A DNA stretch of 64,000 bases from Microbacterium azadirachtae (GCF_000956545.1 NZ_JYIT01000081.1:118642-182641); one strand, 5' to 3'. Counted from the first letter of the stretch, positions 45,585 to 54,578 are shown. Numbers and translations are program-made. Notes: generated by a model not told the origin, from the letters alone.

Positions 45585-46799
45585 GTGGCCGGATCGGGAT
45601 ACAAGGAGCTTCTGCGCGTACCGGGAGTCGGACGCATCATCGCCGCGCAGTTGACGGCGCGGTTCCCCAACGGCATGGCGAGCCTCGCGATCCTGCTGCA
45701 CGTGCAGCACGCCACCGGCTCGTACGGCGCGGCCGGCCTGGTGCTCGCCGCGTCATCGATCGGGCAGGCCGTGTCCGGCCCGGTCACGAGCCGCTGGATG
45801 GGGCGCTGGGGGATGCGTCCGGTGATCACCCTGACCCTGTCGATCTGCGTGCTCGCGATCCTCGGACTCGCCTTCGGCTCCGCGCTCCCCCTCGCCGGCC
45901 TCGTGGTGCTGGGCCTGATCGCCGGCCTGTCCACCCCGCCGATCCAGTCGGCGGCGCGGACCATCTACCCCAAGCTCGTCAACTCCTCCCAGCTGACCCC
46001 CCTGTTCTCGCTCGACGCGTCGCTGCAGGAGATCATCTGGATCGTCGCGCCGGTGGTCATCACGATCGTGTCCACCCAGGTCGGGACCGTCCAGGGCCTC
46101 CTGCTGGTCGCGGCGGTGCTCATCGGCGGCGGGGCGTGGTTCATCCTCTCCCCCGAGGTCGGCCGGGTGCGGATCCCGCGCAGCCGCCGCGGCTTCGGCG
46201 CGGTGGTGCTGAAGCCGCCGGTGCTGCTGGCCACCGTCATCGGCTTCCTCCTCATCGGCGCCTGCTCGGCCGTGGAGGCCGGCGTGGTGAAGACCTTCGA
46301 CCACGGAGGCCTGGAGGCGGGCCTCGTCCTCGCGGTGTTCTCCGTGGGGAGCCTCGTCGGCGGGCTCGCATCGGGCCGGGTGCCGATGGGTCCGTGGTCG
46401 ATGGCGCGACGGCTGACCATCGTGACGGTCGGGCTGGCCCTCACGATGCTCTCCCTCAACGTGTTCTGGCTGGGCGGCACGCTGCTCGCCGCCGGGATCG
46501 GCATCGCTCCCGCGCTCGCCGTGCTGTTCGCGATCACCTCGGCGAGCGTGAAGTTCTCGGAGACCGCGGAGGCGTTCGGCTGGGCGGGCACCGGGCAGCT
46601 GATCGGTGCGGCGGCGGGATCCGCGATCGCGGGCTTCCTCATCGACAGCATGCACAGCCCCACCGGCGCCTACCTCGCAGCCACCTGCTTCGCCGCGGCG
46701 GCCCTCGTGGTCTCGGCCGTCTTCGTGCGGTACTTCCCGGATCTGCGCGGGCGGGACGCCGCGCCGATGCCGGACACGGAGGCCGTCCCGCTCCCCTGA
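45585..46799 (+). CDS. Major facilitator superfamily transporter
   Basis: A 404-residue protein with about 12 membrane helices. The N-terminal half has RIIAAQLTARFPNGMASLAI and the loop-2/3 motif SRWMGRWGMRPVITL, in place of the canonical GxLaDrxGrr. The second half repeats the pattern with MGPWSMARRL. It resembles the drug/metabolite exporters of the DHA1 group. GTG 45585 is 6 nt behind TAGCGT, a leaderless start. Substrate unknown. Confidence 0.85.
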   Translation: MAGSGYKELLRVPGVGRIIAAQLTARFPNGMASLAILLHVQHATGSYGAAGLVLAASSIGQAVSGPVTSRWMGRWGMRPVITLTLSICVLAILGLAFGSALPLAGLVVLGLIAGLSTPPIQSAARTIYPKLVNSSQLTPLFSLDASLQEIIWIVAPVVITIVSTQVGTVQGLLLVAAVLIGGGAWFILSPEVGRVRIPRSRRGFGAVVLKPPVLLATVIGFLLIGACSAVEAGVVKTFDHGGLEAGLVLAVFSVGSLVGGLASGRVPMGPWSMARRLTIVTVGLALTMLSLNVFWLGGTLLAAGIGIAPALAVLFAITSASVKFSETAEAFGWAGTGQLIGAAAGSAIAGFLIDSMHSPTGAYLAATCFAAAALVVSAVFVRYFPDLRGRDAAPMPDTEAVPLP

Positions 46800-46881
46800 G
46801 CCGGTCGCACCCGAGCTTCTGACCCCTCACAGCCCAACCTCGGAATCCGCAGGATCCGGGGAGTTCAACCTTCGATTTCTG

Positions 46882-46910
46882 TTGTCATTTTTGATTTCGA
46901 GTGACAAGAT
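46882..46910 (+). promoter_or_regulatory. Promoter of the class III aminotransferase with bracketing inverted repeat
   Basis: -35 TTGTCA (46882-46887), a 17-bp AT-rich spacer, and -10 CAAGAT (46905-46910) lie 6 nt before the ATG. The -35 TTGTCA and TGACAA (46902-46907) form a perfect 6-bp inverted repeat that would place a regulator across the promoter. Confidence 0.55.
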
Positions 46911-46916
46911 CGGGGC

Positions 46917-48284
46917 ATGAGCGCCGATCTGCAACAGAAAGCACATGATCACCTCTGGATGCACTTCACCCGGCAGTCCACGATGGACCGCAGCGGTGTG
47001 CCGATCATCGTCCGGGGTGAGGGACACCACATCTGGGACGACACGGGCAAGAAGTACATCGACGGCCTCTCCGGGCTGTTCGTCGTCAACGCGGGCCACG
47101 GACGCACGCGCCTCGCCGAGGCCGCGGCGAAGCAGGCGGAGCAGCTCGCGTTCTTCCCGCTGTGGTCGTACGCCCATCCGGCGGCCGTCGAGCTCGCCGA
47201 TCGCCTCGCGGGATACGCTCCCGGCGATCTCAACCGGGTGTTCTTCACCTCGGGCGGCGGCGAAGCCGTGGAGACGGCGTTCAAGCTCGCCAAGCACTAC
47301 TGGAAGCTGCGCGGCAAGCCCACCAAGCACAAGGTGCTCTCCCGCTCGATCGCCTATCACGGTACGACGCAGGGTGCGCTGGCGATCACCGGCATCCCCG
47401 CGATGAAGGCGATGTTCGAGCCGGTCACCCCCGGCGGTTTCCGCGTGCCGAACACGAACATCTACCGCGCCGCCGAGATGGGGGCGCCGACGGATCCGGA
47501 GGCGTTCGGCGTCTGGGCGGCCGACCGCATCGAGGAGATGATCCAGTTCGAGGGCCCCGACACGGTCGCGGCGGTCTTCCTCGAGCCGGTGCAGAACTCG
47601 GGCGGCTGCTTCCCCCCGCCCCCCGGATACTTCCAGCGCGTGCGGGAGATCTGCGACCGCTACGACGTGCTGCTCGTCTCAGACGAGGTGATCTGCGCCT
47701 TCGGCCGGATCGGTCACATGTTCGCCTGCGACGCCTACGGCTACGTGCCCGACATCATCACCTGCGCCAAGGGCATCACGAGCGGATACTCCCCCCTGGG
47801 CGCCGCGATCGTGAGCGACCGCATCTACGAGCCGTACGCCCACGGCGACATGTCGTTCCCGCACGGCTACACGTTCGGCGGGCACCCGGTCTCCGCCGCC
47901 GTGGCGCTGGAGAACCTCGACATCTTCGAGGAGGAGAAGCTCAACGAGCGCGTGCGGGAGAACTCGCCGCTGTTCCGGGCAGAGCTGGAGACCCTGCTCG
48001 ACCTCCCCCTCGTCGGAGACGTGCGCGGCGACGGCTACTTCTTCGGCATCGAGCTCGTGAAGGACAAGACGACGCGCGAGACCTTCGACGACGACGAATC
48101 GGAGCGTCTGCTGCGCGGCTTCCTCTCGGGGGCGCTGTTCGAGTCCGGCCTGTACTGCCGCGCCGACGACCGCGGCGACCCCGTGATCCAGCTCGCGCCG
48201 CCGCTCACGATCGGTCCGGCCGAGTTCCGGGAGATCAGCGGGATCCTGCGCGGGGTGCTCACCGAGGCGGAGAACGTCCTGTAG
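46917..48284 (+). CDS. Class III PLP aminotransferase (omega-amino acid/putrescine-pyruvate type)
   Basis: A 455-residue fold-type I transaminase. DTGKKYIDGLSGLFVVNAGHG, FFTSGGGEAVETAFKLAKHY, IAYHGTTQGALAITG, DEVICAFGRIG and TCAKGITSGYSP with Schiff-base K285 are visible, as is the SFPHGYTFGGHP phosphate loop. This is the aspartate-aminotransferase-family group that includes putrescine, GABA and beta-alanine transaminases. Its location 2 kb from a polyamine ABC importer makes putrescine or another diamine a reasonable guess, not a proof. It is transcribed as a single gene and ends at a strong bidirectional terminator. Confidence 0.9.
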   Translation: MSADLQQKAHDHLWMHFTRQSTMDRSGVPIIVRGEGHHIWDDTGKKYIDGLSGLFVVNAGHGRTRLAEAAAKQAEQLAFFPLWSYAHPAAVELADRLAGYAPGDLNRVFFTSGGGEAVETAFKLAKHYWKLRGKPTKHKVLSRSIAYHGTTQGALAITGIPAMKAMFEPVTPGGFRVPNTNIYRAAEMGAPTDPEAFGVWAADRIEEMIQFEGPDTVAAVFLEPVQNSGGCFPPPPGYFQRVREICDRYDVLLVSDEVICAFGRIGHMFACDAYGYVPDIITCAKGITSGYSPLGAAIVSDRIYEPYAHGDMSFPHGYTFGGHPVSAAVALENLDIFEEEKLNERVRENSPLFRAELETLLDLPLVGDVRGDGYFFGIELVKDKTTRETFDDDESERLLRGFLSGALFESGLYCRADDRGDPVIQLAPPLTIGPAEFREISGILRGVLTEAENVL

Positions 48285-48295
48285 TCGCCGGGGAC

Positions 48296-48341
48296 GCGAG
48301 ATGAGACGCGGTGTCCGTGAGGGCGCCGCGTCTCGTCTCGC
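48296..48341. terminator. Bidirectional terminator between two convergent genes
   Basis: Arms GCGAGATGAGACGCGG (48296-48311) and CCGCGTCTCGTCTCGC (48326-48341) pair at 15 of 16 positions with a 14-nt loop. It lies between the stop of the class III aminotransferase (48284) and that of the RibD-like gene (48359). Confidence 0.65.
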
Positions 48342-48358
48342 TCCCTCCGGGTGCTCGC

Positions 48359-48931
48359 TCAACGACCCCGGACGACGGACGGCGTTGCGATCACCAGGCT
48401 CGTCGGGCCGACCTGCTCGACGCTGACGAGGTCGAGGTCGGCACCGTCGGGGAACAGCCGTCGCCCGGTCCCGGTGGCGGTCGGGAACACGCGCAGCCGG
48501 TACTCGTCCACGGCTCCGGCCCGGACGAACGCGTCGACGACCGAGCCGCTGCCGATCACGACCACGTCGCGCTCCGCGGCGGCATCCCGCGCCCAGCCGA
48601 TCGGATCCGTCGCGACCTGACGCGTGTTCTGCCAGCGCGCGAGATCGACCTCTCCTGCGGTCACGACCGCCTTGTCCGCCCTGTTCAGCGCATGCGCGAA
48701 GGGATCGGTCTCATCCCGCGCCGGCCACATCGCCGCGAACGCCTCCCAGGTGCGGCGTCCGAACAGGAAGACGCCGGTCTCCAGGATCGGGCCGTAGTGG
48801 AACTTGTCCCCCGCGATGGCCTCGGGGCCGTGCCGGAAGCACCAGCCGCCGAACGGCGTGCCGCCGGATCCGTCCGGATCCTCCACGACTCCGTCGAGGG
48901 TGATGAACTGCGCCACGATGATGCGTGCCAT
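48359..48931 (-). CDS. Dihydrofolate-reductase-family / RibD C-terminal-like protein
   Basis: A 190-residue NADPH-binding protein. It starts MARIIVAQFITLDGVVEDP, with TGVFLFGRRTWEAFAAMWP, NTRQVATD, and VVVIGSGSVVDAFVRAGAVDEYRL, the standard RibD_C/DHFR-fold set. The length matches the single-domain, unfused YyaP/YwjB-type proteins. An AAGGAGC ribosome-binding site precedes ATG 48931. These proteins are often linked to stress regulation. The reaction is unknown. Confidence 0.86.
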   Translation of the reverse strand: MARIIVAQFITLDGVVEDPDGSGGTPFGGWCFRHGPEAIAGDKFHYGPILETGVFLFGRRTWEAFAAMWPARDETDPFAHALNRADKAVVTAGEVDLARWQNTRQVATDPIGWARDAAAERDVVVIGSGSVVDAFVRAGAVDEYRLRVFPTATGTGRRLFPDGADLDLVSVEQVGPTSLVIATPSVVRGR

Positions 48932-49038
48932 GTCGTGCTCCTTGTCGTGTCCCGTGCTCGGCGAGCGTCGGGCTTCACCAAGGTCTACGTGCGCGCGGAA
49001 CGGAACTCATCGGTCCCGACGGAATCCACGTCCGCCGT

Positions 49039-49971
49039 TCAGACCGCCACGACGCCGTCGCGCTCGAAGAGGGCGAACAGCGCCTCGTCCCGGTAGACCA
49101 GCACGTGGCCGATCCTCGTGCCGGTCGCGTCGGCCTCGAACAGTTGCACGGTGTGCGGACGCGGCCCCTCGTCGGTGACGATCAGCAGCAGGATCCCGTG
49201 CTGCCCGTTCGCGGAGATCGGCCGGGTCAGCCACCACGATCCCTGCCACGCGAACAGGTGCGCCATGAACGCCGCATAGGTCTCGCGCCCGATCGACCAG
49301 CGCGGCACCGGCGGCATCTCGAACAGCACGTCGTCGGCCACGAGGGCGGCGAGGGCTGCGACGTCGGCGCGCTCGATCGCGCGGGCGTACCTCTCGACGG
49401 TGTCGCGACGCAGGGGTGCCGGGCGCGTGGACCTCTCGGCCACGGCCGCCTTGGCGCGCTGCAGGGCCGAGTTCACCGACGGCACGCTCGTCTCCAGGAT
49501 CTGCGCGGTCTCGGCCGCCGAGTGCCCCAGCACCTCCCGCAGGATGAACACCCCGCGCTGCCGGGGCGGGAGCGCCTGCAGGACGAGCGTCACGGCGAGA
49601 CGCACCCCCGACGCCTCGGCGACCGCGCGCTCCGGTACGGAGTCGGCCCACCAGCTCGTCGGGGCCGGCACCAGCCACGGCACGTCCAGCGCAGGCACCA
49701 GGGGCGCGCCGACGTCGATGCCGGGATCCGACAGGTCTCGCGGCAGCGGCCGCCGTGGGCTCTCCCGGATCCGGTCCACGCAGACGTTGCGGGCGATCCG
49801 GTAGACCCAGGTCGACAGCGCGCCCCGGGCGGGGTCGTACGCGTCCCGGCTGCGCCACGCACGCTCGAGCGCATCCTGCACGGCGTCTTCCGCATCGAAC
49901 GGCGAGCCCAGCATCTGGTAGCAGAAGGCGAGCAGGCCGCCGCGGAGGGCGGCGAGGTCGGTGGCGTCCAC
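49039..49971 (-). CDS. ECF sigma factor with SnoaL-like C-terminal domain (SigJ-like)
   Basis: A 310-residue sigma factor. Region 2 is at about residues 1-75 (LLAFCYQMLGSPFDAEDAVQDALERAW, TWVYRIARNVCVDRIR), region 4 at about 130-190 (LPPRQRGVFILREVLGHSAAE, SVPSVNSALQRAK), and a C-terminal NTF2/SnoaL fold at about 205-310 (DTVERYARAIERADVAALAAL). This architecture is known for ECF41/SigJ-type factors, whose extra domain regulates them instead of a separate anti-sigma factor. The frame is open to 50076. GTG 49971 follows TACGCT by 7 nt. Confidence 0.88.
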   Translation of the reverse strand: MDATDLAALRGGLLAFCYQMLGSPFDAEDAVQDALERAWRSRDAYDPARGALSTWVYRIARNVCVDRIRESPRRPLPRDLSDPGIDVGAPLVPALDVPWLVPAPTSWWADSVPERAVAEASGVRLAVTLVLQALPPRQRGVFILREVLGHSAAETAQILETSVPSVNSALQRAKAAVAERSTRPAPLRRDTVERYARAIERADVAALAALVADDVLFEMPPVPRWSIGRETYAAFMAHLFAWQGSWWLTRPISANGQHGILLLIVTDEGPRPHTVQLFEADATGTRIGHVLVYRDEALFALFERDGVVAV

Positions 49972-49993
49972 GGACGTCAGCGTACGTCCCCGC

Positions 49994-50914
49994 TCAGCCT
50001 CCGGCCATCGTCCGCGCGATGTCCGCGGCGGAGTCGCCGGCCCGCTTGAGCACGAGCGCGACGAGAGCGAGCGCACCGAGCGTGAGCACGAGCATGATCG
50101 TCGACACCGCCGCGATCTCCGGGCGAAGACCGCTGCGCAGCGCGCTCAGCACGTAGACCGGCCACGGCGTGGTGCCGGAGACCTGCACGAACGCGGAGAC
50201 GATCGTGTTGTCGAGCCCGAGCGTGAAGGAGAGCAGGAAGCCGGCGAGCACCGCGAGCATCGCGAGCGGCAGGGTGACCTTGAAGAACGTCGTGAGCGGC
50301 TTCGCGTACAGATCCGCCGAGGCCTCCTCGAGCTTCGCGTCGAGCCCGACCAGACGAGCCCGCACGATGTACGAGACGATCGCGATCGAGAACAGCGATT
50401 GGCCGATCACCAGGCGCACGGTGCCATCGTTGAAGATCGAGAGCCCCAGGTCCTGACCGAGGAACACGACCCACGGCAGCAGCGCCACCGCATCCACGAT
50501 CTCGGGGGTGACCGAGATGAGCAGCAGCAGCACGAGGAACCAGGGCACCCACTTGCCGGGCGTGCGCGCCATCGCGATGCCGGCGAGCGTGCCCAGTGCC
50601 GTCGCCAGCAGGGCCGCGATCAGGCCGGTGCGCAGCGACACGAGGACGGCGTCGCGCACCGCGGGCTTGGTGACGATCGCCGCGAACGAGTCGAAGCCGA
50701 AGTGGTCCCACGAGATGAGCAGGCGTCCGACGTTGAACGAGTAGACGATCACGACCGCGATCGGCAGGAACAGGAAGACGAACACAAGGGTCGCCCACAG
50801 CGGCAGGAGCCAGCGGCTGACGTTGCGCGGAGCCCTGCGGCGTGCGGCGGGGCCGCCGGCCGTGGCCGGAGCCGGATCCGCCTGTTCGGCGGGTCGTTCT
50901 GCGACGACGGTCAT
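49994..50914 (-). CDS. potC: Polyamine ABC transporter permease PotC-type
   Basis: A 306-residue membrane subunit with six helices. The EAA-loop region is EEASADLYAKPLTTFFKVTLPLA. It starts with a long charged N-terminal tail before RWLLPLWATLVFVFLFLPIAV. Its ATG overlaps potB by 4 nt. It is the last gene of the potADBC-order operon in this window. Spermidine/putrescine import is inferred from the family. Confidence 0.88.
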   Translation of the reverse strand: MTVVAERPAEQADPAPATAGGPAARRRAPRNVSRWLLPLWATLVFVFLFLPIAVVIVYSFNVGRLLISWDHFGFDSFAAIVTKPAVRDAVLVSLRTGLIAALLATALGTLAGIAMARTPGKWVPWFLVLLLLISVTPEIVDAVALLPWVVFLGQDLGLSIFNDGTVRLVIGQSLFSIAIVSYIVRARLVGLDAKLEEASADLYAKPLTTFFKVTLPLAMLAVLAGFLLSFTLGLDNTIVSAFVQVSGTTPWPVYVLSALRSGLRPEIAAVSTIMLVLTLGALALVALVLKRAGDSAADIARTMAGG

Positions 50915-51801
50915 CGTGCCTCCTCGAGGGTCAGGCGGTAGCTGCGGCGGATCGGGATCGTGACCAGCCAGCCGATCAGGGCCGCGACCCCGATCGACAG
51001 TGCGATGGTGAGGATGAGGAGCACCGCCATCGCCGAACCCAGGGCCCAGTTCTGCGCGGTCTGGAACTGGCTGGCGACGATCTGGCCCACCATGTTGCCC
51101 TTCGCCCCGCCGAGGACCGTGGCCGTGATGTAGTCGCCCATGAGCGGGATGTACACCAGCAGCACGCCGGCGATGATGCCGGGCTGCGCGAGCGGCACGG
51201 TGACCCGGAAGAACGTCTTCCAGCTGCCCGCGCCCAGATCCTTGCTGGCCTCGCGCAACGGCCCGCTCACCCGGTCGAAGGCGACGAACAGGGGCAGGAT
51301 CATCAGCGGCAGGTAGTTGTAGACGACGCCGAGCAGCACGGCGCCGCGGGTGTTGAGGATGCCCAGCGGTCCCGGGATCACGCCGAGGAACTGCAGCGCG
51401 TGCGACAGCCACCCCTCGGGCGCCAGGATGATTTGCCAGCCGATCGTGCGCACCAGGAAGTTCGTCCAGAACGGCACCATCACGAGCGCGAGGAACATCC
51501 CGCGCCGGCTCGGCGCGCACTTCACCGCGATCCAGTACGCCACGGGCGCGCCGATCAGCAGACACAGGACCGTTCCCGCGATGCCCACCCAGAGCGTGTT
51601 CTGGAACGTCGCGAAGAACGTCGGCGAGAGCGCCTCGATGTAGCGGTCGAACGAGAGCTTGTCGTTGGCGTTGGTCGCGAAGATGCTCGGCTTGTAGCCG
51701 AAGCTGTACCAGACGACGACCCCGATCGGGACGACGAAGAAGACGAGGAGCCACACCCAGGCGGGCAGCGCCAGACCGAAGCGGATGCCCCCCTTACGCA
51801 C
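50911..51801 (-). CDS. potB: Polyamine ABC transporter permease PotB-type
   Basis: A 296-residue membrane subunit that starts at GTG 51801 (VRKGGIRFGLALPAWVWLLV). The EAA loop is REASKDLGAGSWKTFFRVTVPLA, and FWTNFLVRTIGWQIIL is typical of the PotB/HisM group. It overlaps the end of potD by 8 nt and potC by 4 nt. The larger upstream frame is a shadow of potD. Confidence 0.88.
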   Translation of the reverse strand: MRKGGIRFGLALPAWVWLLVFFVVPIGVVVWYSFGYKPSIFATNANDKLSFDRYIEALSPTFFATFQNTLWVGIAGTVLCLLIGAPVAYWIAVKCAPSRRGMFLALVMVPFWTNFLVRTIGWQIILAPEGWLSHALQFLGVIPGPLGILNTRGAVLLGVVYNYLPLMILPLFVAFDRVSGPLREASKDLGAGSWKTFFRVTVPLAQPGIIAGVLLVYIPLMGDYITATVLGGAKGNMVGQIVASQFQTAQNWALGSAMAVLLILTIALSIGVAALIGWLVTIPIRRSYRLTLEEAR

Positions 51802-52987
51802 CGGCGGCCGCCTTCGTCGCGTTCCAGATCGCCACGATCCGCTCCTGGGCCTTGGTGAACTTGCCCTCGTGCATCGTGGCGATCTGCTCCTCCGTGAAGA
51901 AGACCATGTCGAGGTTCTCCAATCCCGCCTCCTCGGCCCGCTGCTGGTTGCCGTCGACGCCGGTGTCGTAGCCGATGTAGTCCATCTGGTCGACCTGCAC
52001 GTCGGGTCCGATGATGTAGTTGATGAAGGCGTGCGCCGCCTCCGGATGCGGTGCTCCCTTGGCGATCGCCCAGTTGTCCATCCAGATCTCCGTCGCCGGC
52101 GCGCCGAGCACCCACTGCCAGCGCTCCGGGTGCTTGGAGGCTGCGATCCCCGTGCGCGCATCGCCGTTGTAGACCTGCACGAGCGCGGCCGTCGCCTGCG
52201 GGATGATCTGCCCGCCTGGCGCGGAGTCGAAGGAGACCACGTGCGGGGCCATCTCCTTCGTCATGAATTCCTCGCAGGCTGCGAGATGCTTCTCATCCGT
52301 CGTGTTCCAGTCGATCCCGTGCGACCAGAAGTAGATGCCGCACAGCGGCGCGGGATCGTCCAGGAGGGAGGTCTTGCCCGACGCCTCGTTCTGCGCCGCG
52401 TCGATGAAATCCGCCCACCCCGTCAGCTCTCGGGTGATCACCGTCTTGTCGTATGCGAAGCCCGTGGTGCCCCACGCCTTGCAGATCGAGTACTCGTTCT
52501 TCGGGTCGAACGCGCGGTGCACGAAGTGCGGGTTCATCGTCGCGAAGTTCGGGATCAGGTCGAGGTTGAGCCGCTCCAGCAGGCCGTTCTCCGCCATGGG
52601 GAGGATGAAGGGTCCGGTCGGGACGACGATGTCGTAGCCCGACGTGCCGCGCGCGGCTACGAGCTTCGCGACGAGCTCCTCGTTCGAGTTGAACGCGTCG
52701 ACGACGACTCTCGGCCCCTTCTTCTTCGTGAAGGCGCTGAGCAGGTCCGGGTTGTCGTAGTCGCTCCACGTGTAGATCGAGAGCTTGTCCTCGAGTGCTC
52801 CGCCGTGCGCCTCGGAGGCGGCCGACGCCTTCTGCGGGGCGCAGGCGGTGAACAGCACCGCCCCCGAGGCGGCGAGGGTCGTGGCGAGGAAGCCGCGACG
52901 GGTGAGCTCCGCCCCGATCTTGCGTGCGGACGGCGCGTGGGCGAGCACGCGCACCGGCGACTGCTCGGGGGCGCGGCCGTGCGCCAT
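51794..52987 (-). CDS. potD: Polyamine-binding lipoprotein PotD-type, Tat-exported
   Basis: A 397-residue substrate-binding protein. R30-R31 in LTRRGFLA, a hydrophobic stretch, and the lipobox FTAC with C49 give a twin-arginine lipoprotein signal. The mature domain has IYTWSDYDNPDLLSAFTKK, YDIVVPTGPFILPM and NPHFVHRAFDPKNEYSICKAW, as in PotD/PotF. The Tat signal shows it is exported folded and anchored to the membrane. The ATG overlaps the stop of potA by one nucleotide. Confidence 0.88.
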   Translation of the reverse strand: MAHGRAPEQSPVRVLAHAPSARKIGAELTRRGFLATTLAASGAVLFTACAPQKASAASEAHGGALEDKLSIYTWSDYDNPDLLSAFTKKKGPRVVVDAFNSNEELVAKLVAARGTSGYDIVVPTGPFILPMAENGLLERLNLDLIPNFATMNPHFVHRAFDPKNEYSICKAWGTTGFAYDKTVITRELTGWADFIDAAQNEASGKTSLLDDPAPLCGIYFWSHGIDWNTTDEKHLAACEEFMTKEMAPHVVSFDSAPGGQIIPQATAALVQVYNGDARTGIAASKHPERWQWVLGAPATEIWMDNWAIAKGAPHPEAAHAFINYIIGPDVQVDQMDYIGYDTGVDGNQQRAEEAGLENLDMVFFTEEQIATMHEGKFTKAQERIVAIWNATKAAAGA

Positions 52988-54147
52988 CAGGCGGCTTCCT
53001 TGGGCAGCGCGATCACGTGCGTCGCGGTCTCGGGGATGCCGTCGTCGGCGAAGATGCGCACGTCGGCGGGATCCCAGGTGCAGCGCACGGCGTCGCCGAC
53101 CGCGACGGACGGGGCGCCGGGCGCCGGGATGCGCACCAGGAACGCCTGCTCGCGGCCCACGTCGACGGCCACCTGCAGGGTCTCCCCCAGGTGCGACACC
53201 CCCAGGACCGTGCCGTCGACGCCGGGGCCCTCGGCGGTGCCGGCGGGCGCGAGCCGCACGAACTCCGGACGGATGGCCGCGACCGCGGTCGATCCGGGCA
53301 GCCCCTGCTCGCCGCCCCATCGTCCCCGCAGCGCGCCCGCGAACGTGTCGACGGCGTCGCCGCCCAGCGCGGTGCCGTGCAGGAAGTTCTGCTGGCCGAT
53401 GAAGGACGCCACATAGGCCGACGCCGGCTCGGCGTAGATGTCGGCGGGAGCGGCGAGCTGCTCGATCCGCCCCGCCCGCATGACCGCGATCCGGTCGCTC
53501 ATCGAGAGCGCCTCGGCCTGATCGTGCGTGACGAAGACGAACGTGGTGCCGAGCCGGGACTGCAGCAGCTTCAGCTCGAGCTGCATCTCCTCGCGCAGCT
53601 GACGGTCCAGAGCCGCGAGCGGCTCATCCAGCAGCAGCACCGACGGTCGGTTGATGAGGGCGCGGGAGAGCGCGATGCGCTGCTGCTGCCCGCCGCTGAG
53701 CTGCGTGGGCTTGCGGTCCGCGAAGCGGCGCAGCTGCACCATGTCGAGCGCCTCGGCGACGCGCTCGCGCTGCTCCGCCTTGGACACCTTGCGCTGCTGC
53801 AGGCCGTAGGCGACGTTCTCGGCGACCGTCATGTGCGGGAACAGCGCGTACGCCTGGAACACGGTGTTGACCTCGCGCTTGTGGGGCGGCAGGCCCAGCA
53901 CGCTGCGTCCGCTCAGCCGGATGTCGCCGGCATCCGGGTGCTCGAAGCCGGCGATCATCCGCAGCGTCGTGGTCTTGCCGCACCCCGAGGGGCCCAGCAG
54001 GGAGAGGAACTCCCCCGGGCGGATCGACAACGACAGCCGGTCGACGGCGGTCGCATCGCCGTAGTACTTGGTGACGCCAGAGATCTCGACACCGCCGGTG
54101 GGCGCGTCGGTCGTGCTCTGAGCAGATACGGACACAGGACTGCTCAT
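52987..54147 (-). CDS. potA: Polyamine ABC transporter ATPase PotA-type
   Basis: A 386-residue ATP-binding subunit. Walker A GPSGCGKTT is at residues 52-60. LSGGQQQRIALSRALINRPS is the signature, and LLLDEPLAALD is Walker B. The C-terminal TOBE-type regulatory domain starts near 290. ATG 54147 follows GGAGG by 5 nt. First gene of the importer operon, controlled by the promoter at 54243-54271. Confidence 0.9.
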   Translation of the reverse strand: MSSPVSVSAQSTTDAPTGGVEISGVTKYYGDATAVDRLSLSIRPGEFLSLLGPSGCGKTTTLRMIAGFEHPDAGDIRLSGRSVLGLPPHKREVNTVFQAYALFPHMTVAENVAYGLQQRKVSKAEQRERVAEALDMVQLRRFADRKPTQLSGGQQQRIALSRALINRPSVLLLDEPLAALDRQLREEMQLELKLLQSRLGTTFVFVTHDQAEALSMSDRIAVMRAGRIEQLAAPADIYAEPASAYVASFIGQQNFLHGTALGGDAVDTFAGALRGRWGGEQGLPGSTAVAAIRPEFVRLAPAGTAEGPGVDGTVLGVSHLGETLQVAVDVGREQAFLVRIPAPGAPSVAVGDAVRCTWDPADVRIFADDGIPETATHVIALPKEAA

Positions 54148-54242
54148 GGAACCTCCACAGTGAGTTCTTCGCTGCGGAGAGTCTGACACAGGATCCCTCG
54201 TCCGTACAGAGGAAAACGAAGGAATCTCAGACCTTTGCGACG

Positions 54243-54278
54243 ATATTCGTTGTTGAGTGCGGCCCTGTCAACGAATAT
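54243..54278 (-). promoter_or_regulatory. potA promoter overlapped by a perfect 10-bp inverted repeat
   Basis: On the minus strand -35 TTGACA (54271-54266), a 17-bp spacer, and -10 GAATAT (54248-54243). ATATTCGTTG (54243-54252) and CAACGAATAT (54269-54278) form a perfect 10-bp inverted repeat with a 16-bp centre, whose arms cover both boxes. A repressor bound here would block the operon. The regulator is not obvious in the window. Confidence 0.65.
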
Positions 54279-54305
54279 GCGTGTTTCGCGCGTGTTTCGT
54301 GCGGG

Positions 54306-54578
54306 CTACTTCCCCTGGAAGTCGAAGGCCTTCAGGAGCTCGTCGATGGCCTGCTCGCGCTGCTCTCCGCCCTCGTCGAACATGTGCGCGACGTGCGTGC
54401 GCAGGTGGTTCTCCAGCAGCAGCCGGTTGAGCGATTCCAGGGAGCGCTGGATCGCGCGGGACTGCGTGATGATGTCCATGCAGTACTCCTCGTGCTCGAT
54501 CATCTTCGCGACACCGCGGAGCTGACCTTCGAGGATGCTGGTGCGGTGCAGAGCGCGCTTCTTGATGTCTTCGATCAC
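54306..54578 (-). CDS. CsoR/RcnR-family (DUF156) metal- or ligand-sensing repressor
   Basis: A 90-residue all-helical repressor. Metal-site positions are C33, H58 and H62, a C-H-H set as in RcnR (nickel/cobalt) rather than the C-H-C of CsoR (copper). H11 could be a further ligand. GTG 54578 follows TAGCCT by 7 nt. It lies between potA and DUF445 but has no metal exporter beside it. Persulfide or formaldehyde sensing, as in CstR/FrmR relatives, is also possible. Confidence 0.85.
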   Translation of the reverse strand: MIEDIKKRALHRTSILEGQLRGVAKMIEHEEYCMDIITQSRAIQRSLESLNRLLLENHLRTHVAHMFDEGGEQREQAIDELLKAFDFQGK

